In this document: positions 46,247 through 58,211 of the stretch, piece by piece | Numbering within the stretch: position 1 is the stretch's first letter | Layout of the letters: each line of letters opens with the position of its first letter | Source of the DNA: Purpureocillium takamizusanense | Lineage: Eukaryota; Ascomycota; Sordariomycetes; Hypocreales; Ophiocordycipitaceae | Assembly (NCBI RefSeq): GCF_022605165.1 | Contig: NC_063068.1 | Coordinates: 2,852,001 to 2,916,000, forward strand | DNA length: 64,000 bases | Reading direction: 5' to 3' | Notes under the pieces: model-generated | Databases searched by the model: none | What the model saw: only the letters and a program-made list of their open reading frames with translations | Told to the model about the DNA's origin: nothing | Program-made: the position numbers and the translations under genes

Positions 46247-48481
46247 ATGGATGTCACCGCTAGAAGCTTCTGGCAGCTCCTGCCGAGCATGCTCGAGGCC
46301 ATATGTGCGGCCGACTACGTGGCCGTGGACCTCGAGATGTCGGGTATCATGACCCGTGACTCGCTGACAACGGGCGAGATGTCGCTCGAGCAGGCCTACG
46401 CCCGCCTCAGGAACGCGGCCAATACCTTTTCTCCTGTCGCGCTGGGTGTCACGACGGTGAGATTCGTCGAGTGTAGGTTTACCTCCCGTCACCCTTCACT
46501 TTATTTGAGTGGCGTTTGCAAGACGCGGCGTTTGGCTGACGTTTCGGTACAACAGCATCGTACCAGGCCCAAACCTTCACCATCCCCATCTCGACCCTGG
46601 TTCCGTGCCACACGAGGGAGGACACGCAGTTGGCTTCGCTGCTCGACCGCAAGCTCACATTTTCTTCCAATTCGCTTCGCTTTCTCGAAGTGCATGGCTT
46701 CGACGTGAACTGCGCCATCGGCAGTGGCGTGCCATATCTGAGCCGTGAGGAGATGGAAATACTATCCGAACGCTTCCTGTGCAGCGGCGGAACGACGGGA
46801 GATCTGATTGAAGAGTCCTCCCTGACACCCTTTGATCGTTCATTCTGTGATCATGTTGGAAAGACTGTCAGAAAGTGGCTTGCCTCTGAGCCAAAGTTGG
46901 TACGTATTTGGAGTAGAGAGGCTTAATTTCTTGCCTGTGGCTATGAATTTGCTGATCAAGACTCATTAGAAGAGCGTCTTGGAGATCCCCGAGCCTCGAG
47001 GCGGCAACCTCCGGCGTTCGACTACCTCACTTGTCCGCCAAGTTGTGGCGAGCGAGTTTCCGCAGTGTCGGTGTTGGCGACAGCACACTGGCGATGCCAT
47101 GAGCGTAGTGCTCCGCGACGAAAAGAAAGAATACGAGGTAAGCTGCTACTTGCCCCAAGAAAATTGATTTCCGATCCAACATTGACCAGTGGTGCACGTC
47201 AGATCGAACAACGAGAAACTGAAGCCAAGGTGACATCGCTGGCCAAGAACTTTGGTGAGTGGCACGAAATAACGACTACTGCCCCCGCTGATATGTATAG
47301 GTCTGTCATGGATCTTCGGGGCACTGATCGGCTTTGAAGGCGCTTCCGGTTACGAGGCGCTAGCTCACCATGTGCGAACGAAGATTGTGCCCCTAGAGGA
47401 TGAACAGTACGCGGGCCAACGGGAGGAGGCGGACCAGAAGTGGCAGAAGGTCATCGAGAAATTCGCGTCTCAGTCGAACCACAGAGTGCTCATCGGGCAC
47501 AACATAGTATGGGACCTGGCCTTTCTGTACGGCACTTTCATCGGCGAGTTGCCGCCCACGATGGGCGAATTCAGCGTCGAAATCAGCCGCTTGTTCCCGC
47601 GCATCATCGACACGAAGCTGCTGTTGCGGGAGACCGTCGACCCCAACGTGGTCGACGAAAGCCTCGAGGAGGTATTTTTGGTTCTGCAGCGCCAAGCGTA
47701 TCCTTTCGTCGAACCTGCAGCCGACGGTTGGGGTTTTACGCAACACGGCGACAGGAAAGGGTTCGCGCACCACGCCGGCTATGACAGTGAGTCTAAGACG
47801 CGAGCATACATGCATGGCCGGGAAACGGCAAATAGCCTGATGCTGACACACTCGGAACCTTTAGGCTTCATGACCGCCGTAGTCTTTCTGAAGCTGTGCT
47901 GCAAGCGGTGTCGCGTGATGAGGCGCGCCCTGGGCGCCAGAGACCGCGGAGTGCCCAACGCAATGGACCCGGCCGATATCCTCCAAAACAAATCGTGGCT
48001 CAGCATCGTTGACGGCCAGCTTTCCGCCATGGACAAGTACCTTAGTGGCGACGAGATACGTATCCCCGAATTCGACGGGGAGTTCTTCCGGTCTGTGAGG
48101 AACAAGGTGCGCATGTCCACCGCGGGCGTCCTCTTCCTCAGCACCTACCGGCCCACCATCACCGCGCCCAAGAAGAGCAGTGCCGGAGGACGCGGAAGTC
48201 ATGACGACAACGACGACGTTTTCGCTGTGAAGACGCATAAGTGCGAGACCAATGACAAGCCCACCACGGACGTGGCGGCGCACCAGATGTGGGCGGTGCT
48301 CAAGACCGACTTGAGCCGCTTCATGTCGAGCCTCTACGACTTTGACAGGGAGTTCGAGCGTCCCGGCGCGCTGGAGAAGTTCCACGCCATGGTGGATGCG
48401 CTCGATGAGGATTTGGAGCAGACGCGAGGCAAGATTGGAAGCTACCTCGTGGGGGCCAGGGGCATGGGTAACAGCAAGTGA
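46247..48481 (+). CDS. parn: PARN-type poly(A)-specific ribonuclease
   Basis: Six exons (46247-46472, 46556-46899, 46970-47137, 47203-47254, 47301-47786, 47865-48481) give 630 aa. PARN is a DEDD-family 3'-5' deadenylase that trims poly(A) tails and matures several non-coding RNAs. With this start, Asp28 and Glu30 (AVDLEMSG) fall at exactly the human PARN positions. The third acidic residue is in HNIVWDLAFLYG, and the fourth site plus His lie in HHAGYDSFMT, formed across the last splice. The fold between, with TFTIPISTLVP, SLRFLEVHGFDVNCAIGSG and MGEFSVEISRLFPRIIDTK, is the CAF1 domain with an inserted R3H-like region around residues 190-270. The ATG at 46016 is in frame and would add 77 residues poor in acids and rich in Arg; see findings. 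Convergent with mL46. Confidence 0.92.
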
Positions 48482-48662
48482 TGCGCCGTCCAGCCATTTG
48501 GGCATGCTCTCTGGAATGTACAGTCGAGCCCTTCTATAGGAGCAACAACGCAGAAAGCTACGGTGACATGTTTTTTATACAAGGGCGTGTACAGAGGGTA
48601 GCTAAATAGTAGTCTTACAGTAACCCCGGCCCATCGCACTACCTTGAGCCCAGCCGGACCTT

Positions 48663-49897
48663 CTACCGTTCTGCCATCATGTTCCTCACGCCCCGGAAGT
48701 ACTCGGGCGCCAGCTCCTTCTGCAGCTCCTCCCGCGTCAGCCACTTGAAGTCGGTGTAGCCAAAGGGGTTGCCCTTGAGGTTGGCCTGCCCGGCCATGAT
48801 GCGGCCCTTGAGAAAGAAGGTCTTGTGGCCCCTGCTCTGTACGGACCCGTCGTCGCCAAGCGTCGGCTCCGTCACCAGATGGGCGACGGGCACGCGGCCG
48901 ACGATCCACGTGTTCATGTTAACGCCCGCGGCCTGGTCCAGAACACGCTGCGCGGTCTGTGTGAGAAGAAGCATGTTAGTCAAGAGCCCGTGACACTCGA
49001 GAGAGGGGGTTCACCACGCGAAATAGCGCAAAGGGGGGTCTGCGTACATCGTGGAGGTTTTCGTCCTTGGGCACCACGTCAGCGGGGAATCCCCAGGCGC
49101 CGTCCTCGCCCTTGACGACTAGGTATAGGGTCCGGTCCAGCTTCCGGTCCAGCCTGCGCACGTCGCCCGTGCGGTCCGCCTCCGTCTCGCGCTCGGCGGG
49201 CCGCTCCACAGGCACCACATCCTCGGGGGCGATGACTTCTGCGTCGTCGCTGACGCGCGTCTCCGCGTCCTTGAGCAGGCTGTTGAGCAGGCTCTCCTGG
49301 CTGCTCAGCTCGTCGCCGACCTTGAGCTCGTCGTCCCAGGCGCGGGCGCCCTTGCCCTTGTACACGCCCAGCTCCTTGGCCACGGTGCCCTGGCGCTCCT
49401 GCACCTTGATGTTCCAGTCGAGCCGCCGCGCCGTGTCGGGCTTGAAGTAGATGCTCGTGATGAAGGGCGTGTTGAGCCGCTCCTCTAACCGCTTCTGATA
49501 GAAGAAGAAGGCATTCTCGAATGGATGAAGCCGCCGCGTCAGGAGCGGTGCCCGCGTGAGGATCAGCCCGGACCGGACGTCGTAGGGGGGAGGCGCGTGG
49601 CGCGTCGATGAGGCTGGCGGCGGCGGCGGCGGCGGCGGCGGGACAGGGTCAGTTGACGAAGACGTCTCGGCCGTGGCAGGAGAAGAGTAGAATCGGCCCC
49701 ATGGCCTGGCGTGGCCGGGTGCGCATCTAGAGCAGGTGGACGACGGTATCGCTGCGGCGTTGGCTGGAAAAAAGCGTGAGCGGCCCGTCTTCTCTTGCCT
49801 TTTTGCTTGGAGTCAATTGCGTTGGGCTCTGCGCAAGTTCACACTTACTCGACAGTACGCTTTGAAGAGCTCGCCTCCCTCTACTGGAAGCCGTCAT
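48663..49897 (-). CDS. mrpl17: Mitochondrial ribosomal protein mL46 (MRPL17)
   Basis: Three exons (49897-49849, 49763-49048, 48956-48663) give 352 aa. mL46 is a Nudix-fold protein of the mitoribosomal large subunit, inactive as a hydrolase. The first exon (MTASSRGRRALQSVLS) and the following Arg/Ser-rich segment ending near GRFYSS look like a mitochondrial presequence. A poly-Pro run from a CCG repeat follows. Next come PPYDVRSGLILTRAPLLTRR and FENAFFFYQKRLEER, an acidic middle, then the Nudix-like core LYLVVKGEDGAWGFPADVV, TAQRVLDQAAGVNMNTWIVG and HKTFFLKGRIMAGQ. The C terminus FKWLTREELQKELAPEYFRG is typical. The short first exon was found by splice-site and frame reasoning and is less certain than the rest. 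Confidence 0.9.
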
Positions 49898-51081
49898 GAT
49901 GGGCGCTGTGCTGGCGTGGCAGCCCTGGCTGGTGTGATGAAGTCGTCCGGCTACCGTTCTCGCGCCCCTAGAACTTTTTTGATCCAGGCGCACGACGTCC
50001 GCAGCTCCAGAGAGTGCACCAGCACGGACGGACAGGACAGGCTAGGGCGGTGGACGACAAGGCACGTACCCTTCAGTGTCCGGCCCCACCCAAAGGCCCG
50101 GCTTACCTAACACGCTGCCACCACTCTGAAGGCCAGGGTCTGGTAGCCGCACGCCTCTGCCTGAGGCACTGACCCCCATCGCACAGCAGGAGCCACAGAC
50201 ACCGGACCCCCCCCCCATGCTAAAACTCTCTCCGCCGCCTGTCTGCCCTTTTCCCTCCTCTTTCTTCTTTTCTCCCCAAGGCACCATTTCCTTATCGTCA
50301 AGACCTGTTTCCACCTCCAGAACGTCCTGATCATTTACGCGTGCCGAGAGAGAATTCCACAGTGCGGTCTTTTCGCTAGCGGCACCTGCAAAGGGGACTT
50401 TACCGTCCATCTTTTATTATTCCACCGGGCTTCGTTAGATAGATACCGCTGACACTGCAAACCAATCTACCTGTGCTCTGACTGGAGCCTTTGTTGCTCA
50501 CGCTCACCGGGCGCTCGCTATGCACCCCTTTCCCGCGCGCGAGAACCACATTTTCACGATACCTCGTCGACCTGTCACCCTCAGCAGATATTTTCACGTC
50601 GGGCGATTGATAGCGGCTTCACAGTTTTCTTGCAAAACTTTGCCGGTATCTCCCGATCATGTTGTCAAGGCCCGTGGCTAAATCACGCACCAGGTGTTTG
50701 GCTGATACACAGCGCCCGCCCGAACACACTCGTCTACGCGCTTTTCGATCGTCTCGTGACATTTGTGCGCATTGCTGTCTTATGCTTGGCCCCTGATGAG
50801 GCTATGCCCGCCAAAAATATTCGAAAGCTCCTACTACAATGTCCAACGCCCTGAATCATGACCCTGTACCCTGAATCCGGGCCAATCCCATCTCAAAACC
50901 AATATGACCATATACGCCTGCTGCACACGGACTCTCTCTGCGCCGCGTTTGCCTGCCGAAAAGACGCTCTGCCCTTGGGGCCAAGTCATGAAGTGGGGTA
51001 TCAAGATACAGGCGTTGCCGAAATGCCCTCAACGCCTCAGCGAAACAAACCGATATAACAGAACTCCGATGCTTCCTGAGA
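49898..51081. other. Intergenic region between mrpl17 and the RING/PHD gene
   Basis: No gene is recognised in about 1.2 kb. It contains the mrpl17 promoter and the 3' flank of the RING/PHD gene (tandem, minus strand). Nearby open frames lack family features. Confidence 0.5.
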
Positions 51082-53023
51082 TCAGGCTTGAAGCTCTGCA
51101 ACCGCTCGCGCCACCTCCTGCGTGGCTCTCTTCTCCCACGCTCGTCTGGATTCGTCGTCTAGCGCCGCCGCGTCCTTCACCTCGTCGTAAAGTTTGCGGG
51201 AAACGGCACGGTTAATTGTCTCGTACTGCTCGGTTGTCAGCTTCTGAGAGCGCCAGTGCGGTCTCAGAGCGACTCTGACAATATCGTTGATGCTCTTCTT
51301 CTCCTCGTGCGTCATGGCTAACCGCGTTGGCGAGGACTCTTCTACCCGCGGCCTAATCTGCTGTGGCCGACGAGGACGAGGCTGGCGCAACTCTATTGGC
51401 CGAACCTCTGCTCGACCTGGTCGGGAGTCCGAGTCACTGTTGTCGCTGGTCGGCCGGCTGGGGGAATAGTTGGCTGGTGGATATCGGGGTTCGATGTGTG
51501 TGCTGAGCGAAGTTGGGGACGACTCCCGACCGTTCGTACGAGGGAGCGGCGGGGGAGTCAGGGACAGCGCCCGGGGGCTGCTGTGATTCGATGGCGAGGG
51601 CGAGAGGGCCGGGGATGACGCCTCGGGAGGCACTCGCCATGTCGGCGTCAACACCGCCGCCTCGTCCTCGGACGGGGCGTTCGGCTCCAACTCCTTCAAG
51701 AGCGACGAAACCAGAGGCGTTTCCGTCTCAACGCGGCCGGGACCGTTTCTCAGAGTTACGCCATTCGCTGGCCGCGATGTCGAGGGGCCGGCCGTTGTGG
51801 CTGGCGATGACGCCGATGTTGATGCTTCGGGCTGGGTGGGTAGTCGCCGGGTACGAGGCCTCTTCAACTTCCGTTCTGGCTCCTGGGCAGGCTCTGCTGG
51901 CGACGCCGTGACAGACCGAGGCTTCCGCTTCCGCGACGACCCATTGGTGGCAGGCGTCTCAGCCTCTCGTGCCCGGTCGAGGGCGCCCCACGCTCGCCGT
52001 TCGTCTCGCGTTTCCTCAACCGGCTGAGGAACGGGCTGAAGGCGCTCGCTAATCTGAGGAGGAATGCTCGGGGCGAACTCTTCTTGGGCACCGAGGCGCT
52101 GGGCAATATTGAGCCGCTGTTGCCAGCGCTGCAGCTCTCGTTGATCATTTTGTTGAAACAAACGATACTGTTCGAGGTCTTCGTCGTCGTCGTGGTTATC
52201 GAGGTCGAGGTCGCTCATCTCGAAGAATCTGCCGGCAAACTGACCCCAGGCGCCTTGCCACTCGACGTTGCGTGCTTGTCGACGGGCCCTCCTCAGACGC
52301 TCCCTGGTTCTGACGTGATACCCGCGAATGCCCCTTGGACTGGGCCGGCGAACGCTCTGTGGGCGAGGCGACCGAGCGCCGGCCTCCGACCCTTCGGGCT
52401 CATCGGCCAGCTGGAACAGATGAGCACACTCCATGCAGTACCAGTTGCCTTCGGGGATGTAATCTAGCCCGATGCAGTGGGTATGGTAGGCGGCATCGCA
52501 GCTATCGCAGAGGAGCAGAATGTCCTCCCGGTCGGCCGAGTTGCATATGGGACAAGGGTTGCTGGCCTCGTCTTCGTCCGGCTCGGGGTTCTGAGCCAGC
52601 CACTGCTGGACGTCGAACTCGGCCACCTGTTTCTTGTCCTGGACATCGTACACGGAGATTGCGGTGCCTTTGCATGGCCAAGAGCGTTAGCCTCATCTCG
52701 AAAAGGGAGCAGAAGGGGAGGACGGGGGCAAGCAGGAGCGGATGCTAACCATCGGCACCATTGTAGACGCGGACTGTGTGGAAAGGCTCGCGGCAGATGG
52801 GGCAGGTATTTGTTTTTTGGGCCCAGGAGCGGATGCAGGTGTCGTGGATAATGTGTTCGCAGCCGTCGAGCGCGGCCACGATGTTGAGATAGTTGTTGTC
52901 CTCGGAGACGGCTTCAGCGACGGCAGCCGTCAGGGTTGCGTCGTCTGTGGCGGAGCCGTTGACGGTGGGCGAGGGGCGCGGTAGAGGGTCCAAACATATG
53001 ATGCACTGTTCAGGCTCAGACAT
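51082..53023 (-). CDS. RING finger + PHD finger protein (PHRF1/Asr1-like)
   Basis: Two exons (53023-52750, 52667-51082) give 619 aa. A C3HC4 RING spans about residues 7-84: CIIC near the start, then GCEHIIHDTCIRSW and CPICREPF. The splice joins it to GTAISVYDVQDKKQVAEFDV, and a PHD finger follows at about 123-172 (CPICN, LLLCDSCDAAYHTHCIGL, GNWYCMEC). RING followed closely by PHD is the arrangement of yeast Asr1 and animal PHRF1, ubiquitin ligases tied to RNA polymerase II. The middle is a basic/acidic helical block (RERLRRARRQARNVEWQGAW) and a long disordered Ser/Pro/Arg region. A conserved C-terminal helix pair (KSINDIVRVALRPHWRSQKL) closes the protein and resembles a small CTD- or chromatin-associated module. 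The Pol II link is inferred from the family. Confidence 0.88.
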
Positions 53024-56000
53024 GACGCCAGCTTGAACAAAACAGGAGGTGAAATGATGAAAACATGTAAATGGACAGCGGAGGAAAGGAGCCCAGGGGC
53101 GAGGCGAGGTTGACGAGTGAAGCCTGGGGCCGTGTTTTTCCTGGCAAGACGCGGTCTGCAAGGACGGTGATGTATTAGTGGAACGGGTTGGTGGCAGTAG
53201 TGGGTGGTGGTAGTGGTAGTGTGTGGTGGTAAGGCGGAGGCGCTGAAGGTCTGGGAAGAGAAGAGGGACCAGGGAATTGGAAAAGAGAGAGTGCAACAAG
53301 TGCATGCAGCGGCGGCCAACTGCCAGCAGCGGCCAGAGGGGCCCGCCGGGTCGCCATTAGCGCACGCTTATAGGGGGGGTCCCGGACGAGGCCAATCACC
53401 GTCGCAGGGCATTGAACCGGCCACGTCTGTTAGTGCCTGGTTACTGTTGGCCCGCCTGACCGCCCGACCGCGGGAGCGAGTGCCTCCCTACCTAGCAGGA
53501 GCCTAGCAGAAGGCCACCTACAGAAGCAGGTGAGGCATGGCAGCGTCGCAGCGGCGGGAAGTGTCAGGCGCTGGGACGGAAGGCGAAAAAAGAGGTCAGG
53601 GCGAGCAAAGGGCAAAGGGAAACAGGATGAGGCCAGGGCATGTTTGTTCGGCCCGTGTGCGGAACAAGCGCTTGCCGAGTTGGCGAAGCCTTAGCTCGCA
53701 GAAATGTTGCTCCTTGGGGAGAGGGAGAAGGGCGGGTGTGGAGGGTTGGGAGGGTGCGTTACAGTACCTTTTGGAAGTATCGCAGCTGGCTCTGGGTGCC
53801 TCGGGCGTCCAATAAGTGAGGGGATCGCGGGGACCTTTCCTGGGCGTAAATGTCCCGGAGGAAGGCGATGTCGAAAAAACCAAACAAGCGTGCCTGTCGA
53901 CGCAGACGGACGATGAGCTGCCTTGCAGGTCCCAGGTGACCCGTGCCTGGATGCACTGCACTGGGCTGCACTCGAGCGAGGGGGCTGCAGGCTGGCGGTT
54001 CGATGACAGAAACGCACGCGGGTTCGGAGGAGTGCCGTGGCGGCGGCGGCGGCAGCGGGGGGTCCCTGGCCTCGCCTGGAGGAGAATGTCGGGGGGCCGC
54101 GTCGGCGGCGGAGGGGGGACCAAAAGTGGGGAGGGAGGGGGCACGAATGTCAGCTCGTGACTGCACGAGGGAGCGCAGCGCAGTAGGTACGTAGGTATCG
54201 TGCTCAATAGTGTATCGCACTGTACCTACTGTTCAGCCCTGCAATGGAGGAGTGGAAATGACAGGGGGAATAGGGTCTTGTGCGAGGAATAGCAGCGAGA
54301 TGGGTATGGGAAAGTCAAAGTGGTCGGCGCGGGCTGTGACAGGCAGAAAAGAAAAAAAAGAGAGGGAAGGATGGGTTGGCCCGGTGGTTGAGAGCTGCTG
54401 GCCGGCTGGCTGGCGACTGCGTGTGTGCGTGCAGCGTGTGCGTGCAGCGTGACCTGACCGTTCGAGGGCGGGCGTGCACTAAAGGAGCTGGCGGCGTTCC
54501 TCGAGCACGTTGCAGCAGCAGCAGCGGCGAAGGCGGATGCACCCGCAGGCCGGGGATGGTGGTGCTGGTGAGTGAGTGACGCGGGCGGCGGGGCGGTAGG
54601 GTGGTATCTTGATTCCTCGACTGGGTGAGCAAGTGAGTGAGCAGCTGAGTGACGGACAGATCTCTGTGCTAAGGCATCTACAAGTACTATAGGTACCCAA
54701 CCGTAATACATTAGTACCTTAGCTACTTCGTACCTAGTAGCACGCAGACAGACAGTGAGTGGAGAGACAAAGCGGCTGCGAGTTGAGGAGAGCGTGCAGT
54801 AATTGGCCTGCCTGCCCAGGCTGGCGCAATAAAGCCAGGGAGCCGCGGGAGGGGAGGACAAGACAGACAGTTGGGAAGGTGCTCTTGAGCAAGATGTGTT
54901 CCTCGCTCGCTCGCTCGTTCGTTCGTTCGCTCACCCGCCTGTTTGCAGCGGGCACTGGATGAGGACACGGACAAGGGCACTACTACATGCGAGCCCCTGC
55001 TAATATCACGATATGGCCGTCACAAGGTGAGGCAGGCCAAGGCAAGGAAGGAAGGCAAGGGAGGCAATAATTCTTCCACGCCCGACTCTGGTCGAGATGC
55101 GCCTCATGTTGGCGCGATTCTCGTTCCCCGTTCCCACCTCCAATAAAGGTACTAACGTACTGCACTGTACGTACCTCTTCGTACCCTCACTCTCATTAGG
55201 CAAAAGCTTAGTTACAGCCCTCTCCTCCCTTCTCCACACGGACCTTGGGCAACGACGAGCGCCACCGACGCTGATGTCGCTGGTGTCGCTGGTGGTCTGG
55301 TTGGCCCCAGTGATCCATTGGAGCCGGATGCGTGATCACCTGGACGCACCTCACCTCATCAATGATGATTCCTCTTTATTATTAGGCTTGCTCGCTCGTT
55401 CGCTCACTCACCTTGCCCGCCGGTTGTCAACGTGGAGTTGACGTGCCGGCAGAACGGCACTTTAGCTAGGCTGCGCACGTAATGACTTGCTTGGGAAGGT
55501 TGCATGTATCGTATTGTCATGGAGTGGCCTCGAAGTTGCTGCGCCGTGGCAAACAAATTGAGACTTCGTCCCGCACCAAGTCCCCTTTACGTGTTACAAT
55601 GGCACTCAACATCACTCGCACGCCTGGGTCTGCCCGCCCGCCAGTCAGCCAAATACTTTCCACACAGGAGCTGGACAGCCAACGGCACTAACATCCTGTA
55701 CCGCGCGCCCACGCCCGTTGCGATGTGTGTAGGTATTCCACCAAAACACCAAATACCTAGCACCTCATGTGTGTACAAGCAGGTACACACTGCCAGCGCC
55801 CATCCCGCTCCGAGATAGACAGGCCAGTCCTGGAGCACGCCGCATGATGCTCGCGCGCGCGCGCGCGCGCGCCCGATACACTGCGGGCCAGCCGTCGAGG
55901 GCATGAATCGAATCTTGCATGAAACACCAGAGGCATAGGCTCCTTGGACTCTCTCTTGTGCGACGCGACCTAGGCACCGTATTCGCGAGGCGAACGGGCC

Positions 56001-57506
56001 CATGGTGCGGGTGGGATGTGAGCTGATGCCACGGGTGCCACAGAGGCCCGACCCGTTCGTTTGATCCCCGTGTCCTTTTTCTGTATATGTTATGCCTCCT
56101 TCGTCTGTAATCACGGCCGACCACGCGCCTGTCTAATTTGAACGAGGCTACTCTACATGAAGTACGTATGCAGCACAGCCTCAAAATTTTACCAAAAACT
56201 GCACCCGTAAGTTTCCACGTGCAGACGTCACCAGCCTATCCTTGCCGGAGCATTTGTGCCTGGCCGATGGACGGATTGGGGGGTGGCGTGAGAAGCGTTT
56301 CGCGCCCAGAGGCCGGGGGGTCACTCACGGTGCTGATGGTGAGTCGTGACGCTGTCTTCCGCTGACCAAGGGCCCGTTCGCGCGGGACCTGTCCTGCCTG
56401 CCACATGGCCCGACGAGGTGCCTGAAAAGGGGTGCCAGACAGTTAAGAGAAAGAGATGGTTGAATGGCTGCGTCGATTTGATGCGCGTGTCTCTGAGCAG
56501 GACCAGGAGAGAGACCCCGCCTGACGAGACCTGGCCGTCACCAAGGGCTGGCGCAGGGCGGCCGCGACAAGGCCGTGACGCGGTGTACGCTGCGGGGGCG
56601 ACGAGAGCCTCCCCGGAACATACAGCGGCTCGGCGGCCGTGCATACGAGGGGGAGGGGGAAAGGGAGCGACAAGCAGACAAGACCACTTTAGTCGGGCAG
56701 CGGTCCTCGGCGCTCCCGTACGTGTCGCGTCCTGCCATGTCGCGGCGGTGGACTTTGTCCCCCTCTGTCACCGCGGCATCAAGCTCGGTGTGCGTGCGGA
56801 AGTGCCAAAGGAGAGTAATGAACCTCGTACGAAGTATACTGTACAGCATGTGCAGTACATTCCCCAGCAGTCATGCCTTGGTTCTCGGACTACGTGTCTT
56901 GCACGGCGACGTTAAAACACCCCACACGACACACCCTGGCACGCCGACACACAGATCCCTTGCCGTGGGTGCGTTTCGGAACCGGATGCAAGGACAAGTG
57001 CCGCACTCGGTGCTTGGATCGACGTCCGGTTGGTCGCATCGAGGGCAGTCATCATCGACTCATCCCATGACGTGGCCCAGATATGATTACTCTCAGGACC
57101 CCTAAGGCTCGCCTGCGCAAGGCAACTTGGTCTCAAGCTTGACTCACGGCCAGGAATCATGCGTTTTTTTCAACAGCAACAAGGGCAACAGTCGGGTGTC
57201 TGTTTTCTTGAACAGGCCGCACAGCCATTCCAGTCACAGGAGGCGAAAGTTGGTCCAGCCCGACCGGCTGGTTCCGGGCGACGGCGCCTCGTGGTTGGTA
57301 AACGAGTCTGAAATGTAGTCCGAGACCATGCAACCCTTTTTTGGTGTTCCATTGCTAATCGACTGGTCCCTCTATGACCAAAGTTCGAGTGTCGACGTCC
57401 ATTTCGTCAACTCGTAGTGCAGGCACGCAAACCATGATGGATCCCCATACACCAGACCGAAATGCAAAGTCGAAATCTCCGCCGTCCACCTTCCCTATTC
57501 ACCTCC
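53024..57506. other. 4.5-kb gene-poor region
   Basis: No recognisable protein or RNA gene was found on either strand. The sequence is rich in short repeats: CTCG/TTCG units at 54902-54930, a CG run at 55852-55872, and several TACCTA/GGTACC motifs. Copies of the recurrent GTACGAAG motif lie at 54726, 55177 and 56827. It contains the 5' side of the RING/PHD gene and the 3' flank of eL43. An intron-rich gene with small exons or a non-coding transcript could be hidden here. Confidence 0.45.
55852..55872. repeat. (CG)n dinucleotide run
   Basis: An uninterrupted alternating CG tract of about 21 nt lies within the gene-poor stretch. Alternating CG of this length can adopt Z-DNA in vitro. Confidence 0.9.
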
Positions 57507-58211
57507 TTAAACCTCAGCGATCTCCCTCAGTCGTCGCAGGGTGGATCGCATAGCAGCGGCGGCGGGGGTGCTGTAATACCCGTGTTAGCTTCCTCGCTAT
57601 GCCAGCAAACGACCGGGTCCTCTACGCCGTGAAACTCGAGGGACCATATTCTGAGGGTGAATAACGTACGCAACGATGTAGGCGCCACCAGCGATGGTTC
57701 GCTTGCAGGACTTGCAATTCCAGATGCCAGTGGAGTGGCGGCGGACGGTGGTCTTGCCGCAGAAGGTGCAGGTGTACTTGGCGTGCTGCGTGATCTCCAT
57801 CTTCTTGACCTGCTTACGCAGGGAGGCACCATAGCTGTAAAGGAAGATGACATTAGTCTCTTGCGAGTGTGATTCTGAGCCCGCTGGCTGCATCGGTCAT
57901 CGCTCTCGATCGGGTGGTCTGTTCCAACAGGTGTGCGTCTCAATGGTTCGAAAAGCGGCAACGACGGGCGTCATGTTTACAGCGGGCGGCACTCCAATCC
58001 GTCTACTTCGGAGAGCCTTTCGAGCACCGAGAATCGGTTCGAGATCGAGGGTCGAGCGCGATGCGAGCTGGGGGCGGGTTCGTGGACGAAAGCTGGGCGA
58101 CTTACCGAGTACCGTACTTGCCGCTGCGCGAGAAGTTAGCAAAAGCTTCTAGTTAAATACTTGATGCTGTGATACGTACGTCACGCCGACCTTCTTCGTG
58201 CGCTTGGTCAT
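57507..58211 (-). CDS. rpl43: 60S ribosomal protein eL43 (L37a/L43)
   Basis: Four exons (58211-58180, 58123-58106, 57834-57670, 57570-57507) give 92 aa, the standard eL43 length. The spliced protein starts [20 protein letters not shown] and has the zinc finger [19 protein letters not shown] plus KSC, followed by [20 protein letters not shown] and the C terminus [12 protein letters not shown]. An 18-nt second exon encodes GKYGTR with split codons at both sides. Short early exons and 5' introns are typical of fungal ribosomal protein genes. All four junctions restore conserved residues. It is divergent from the oxidoreductase gene, with TTAGGG and CACGTG sites upstream. Confidence 0.97.
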
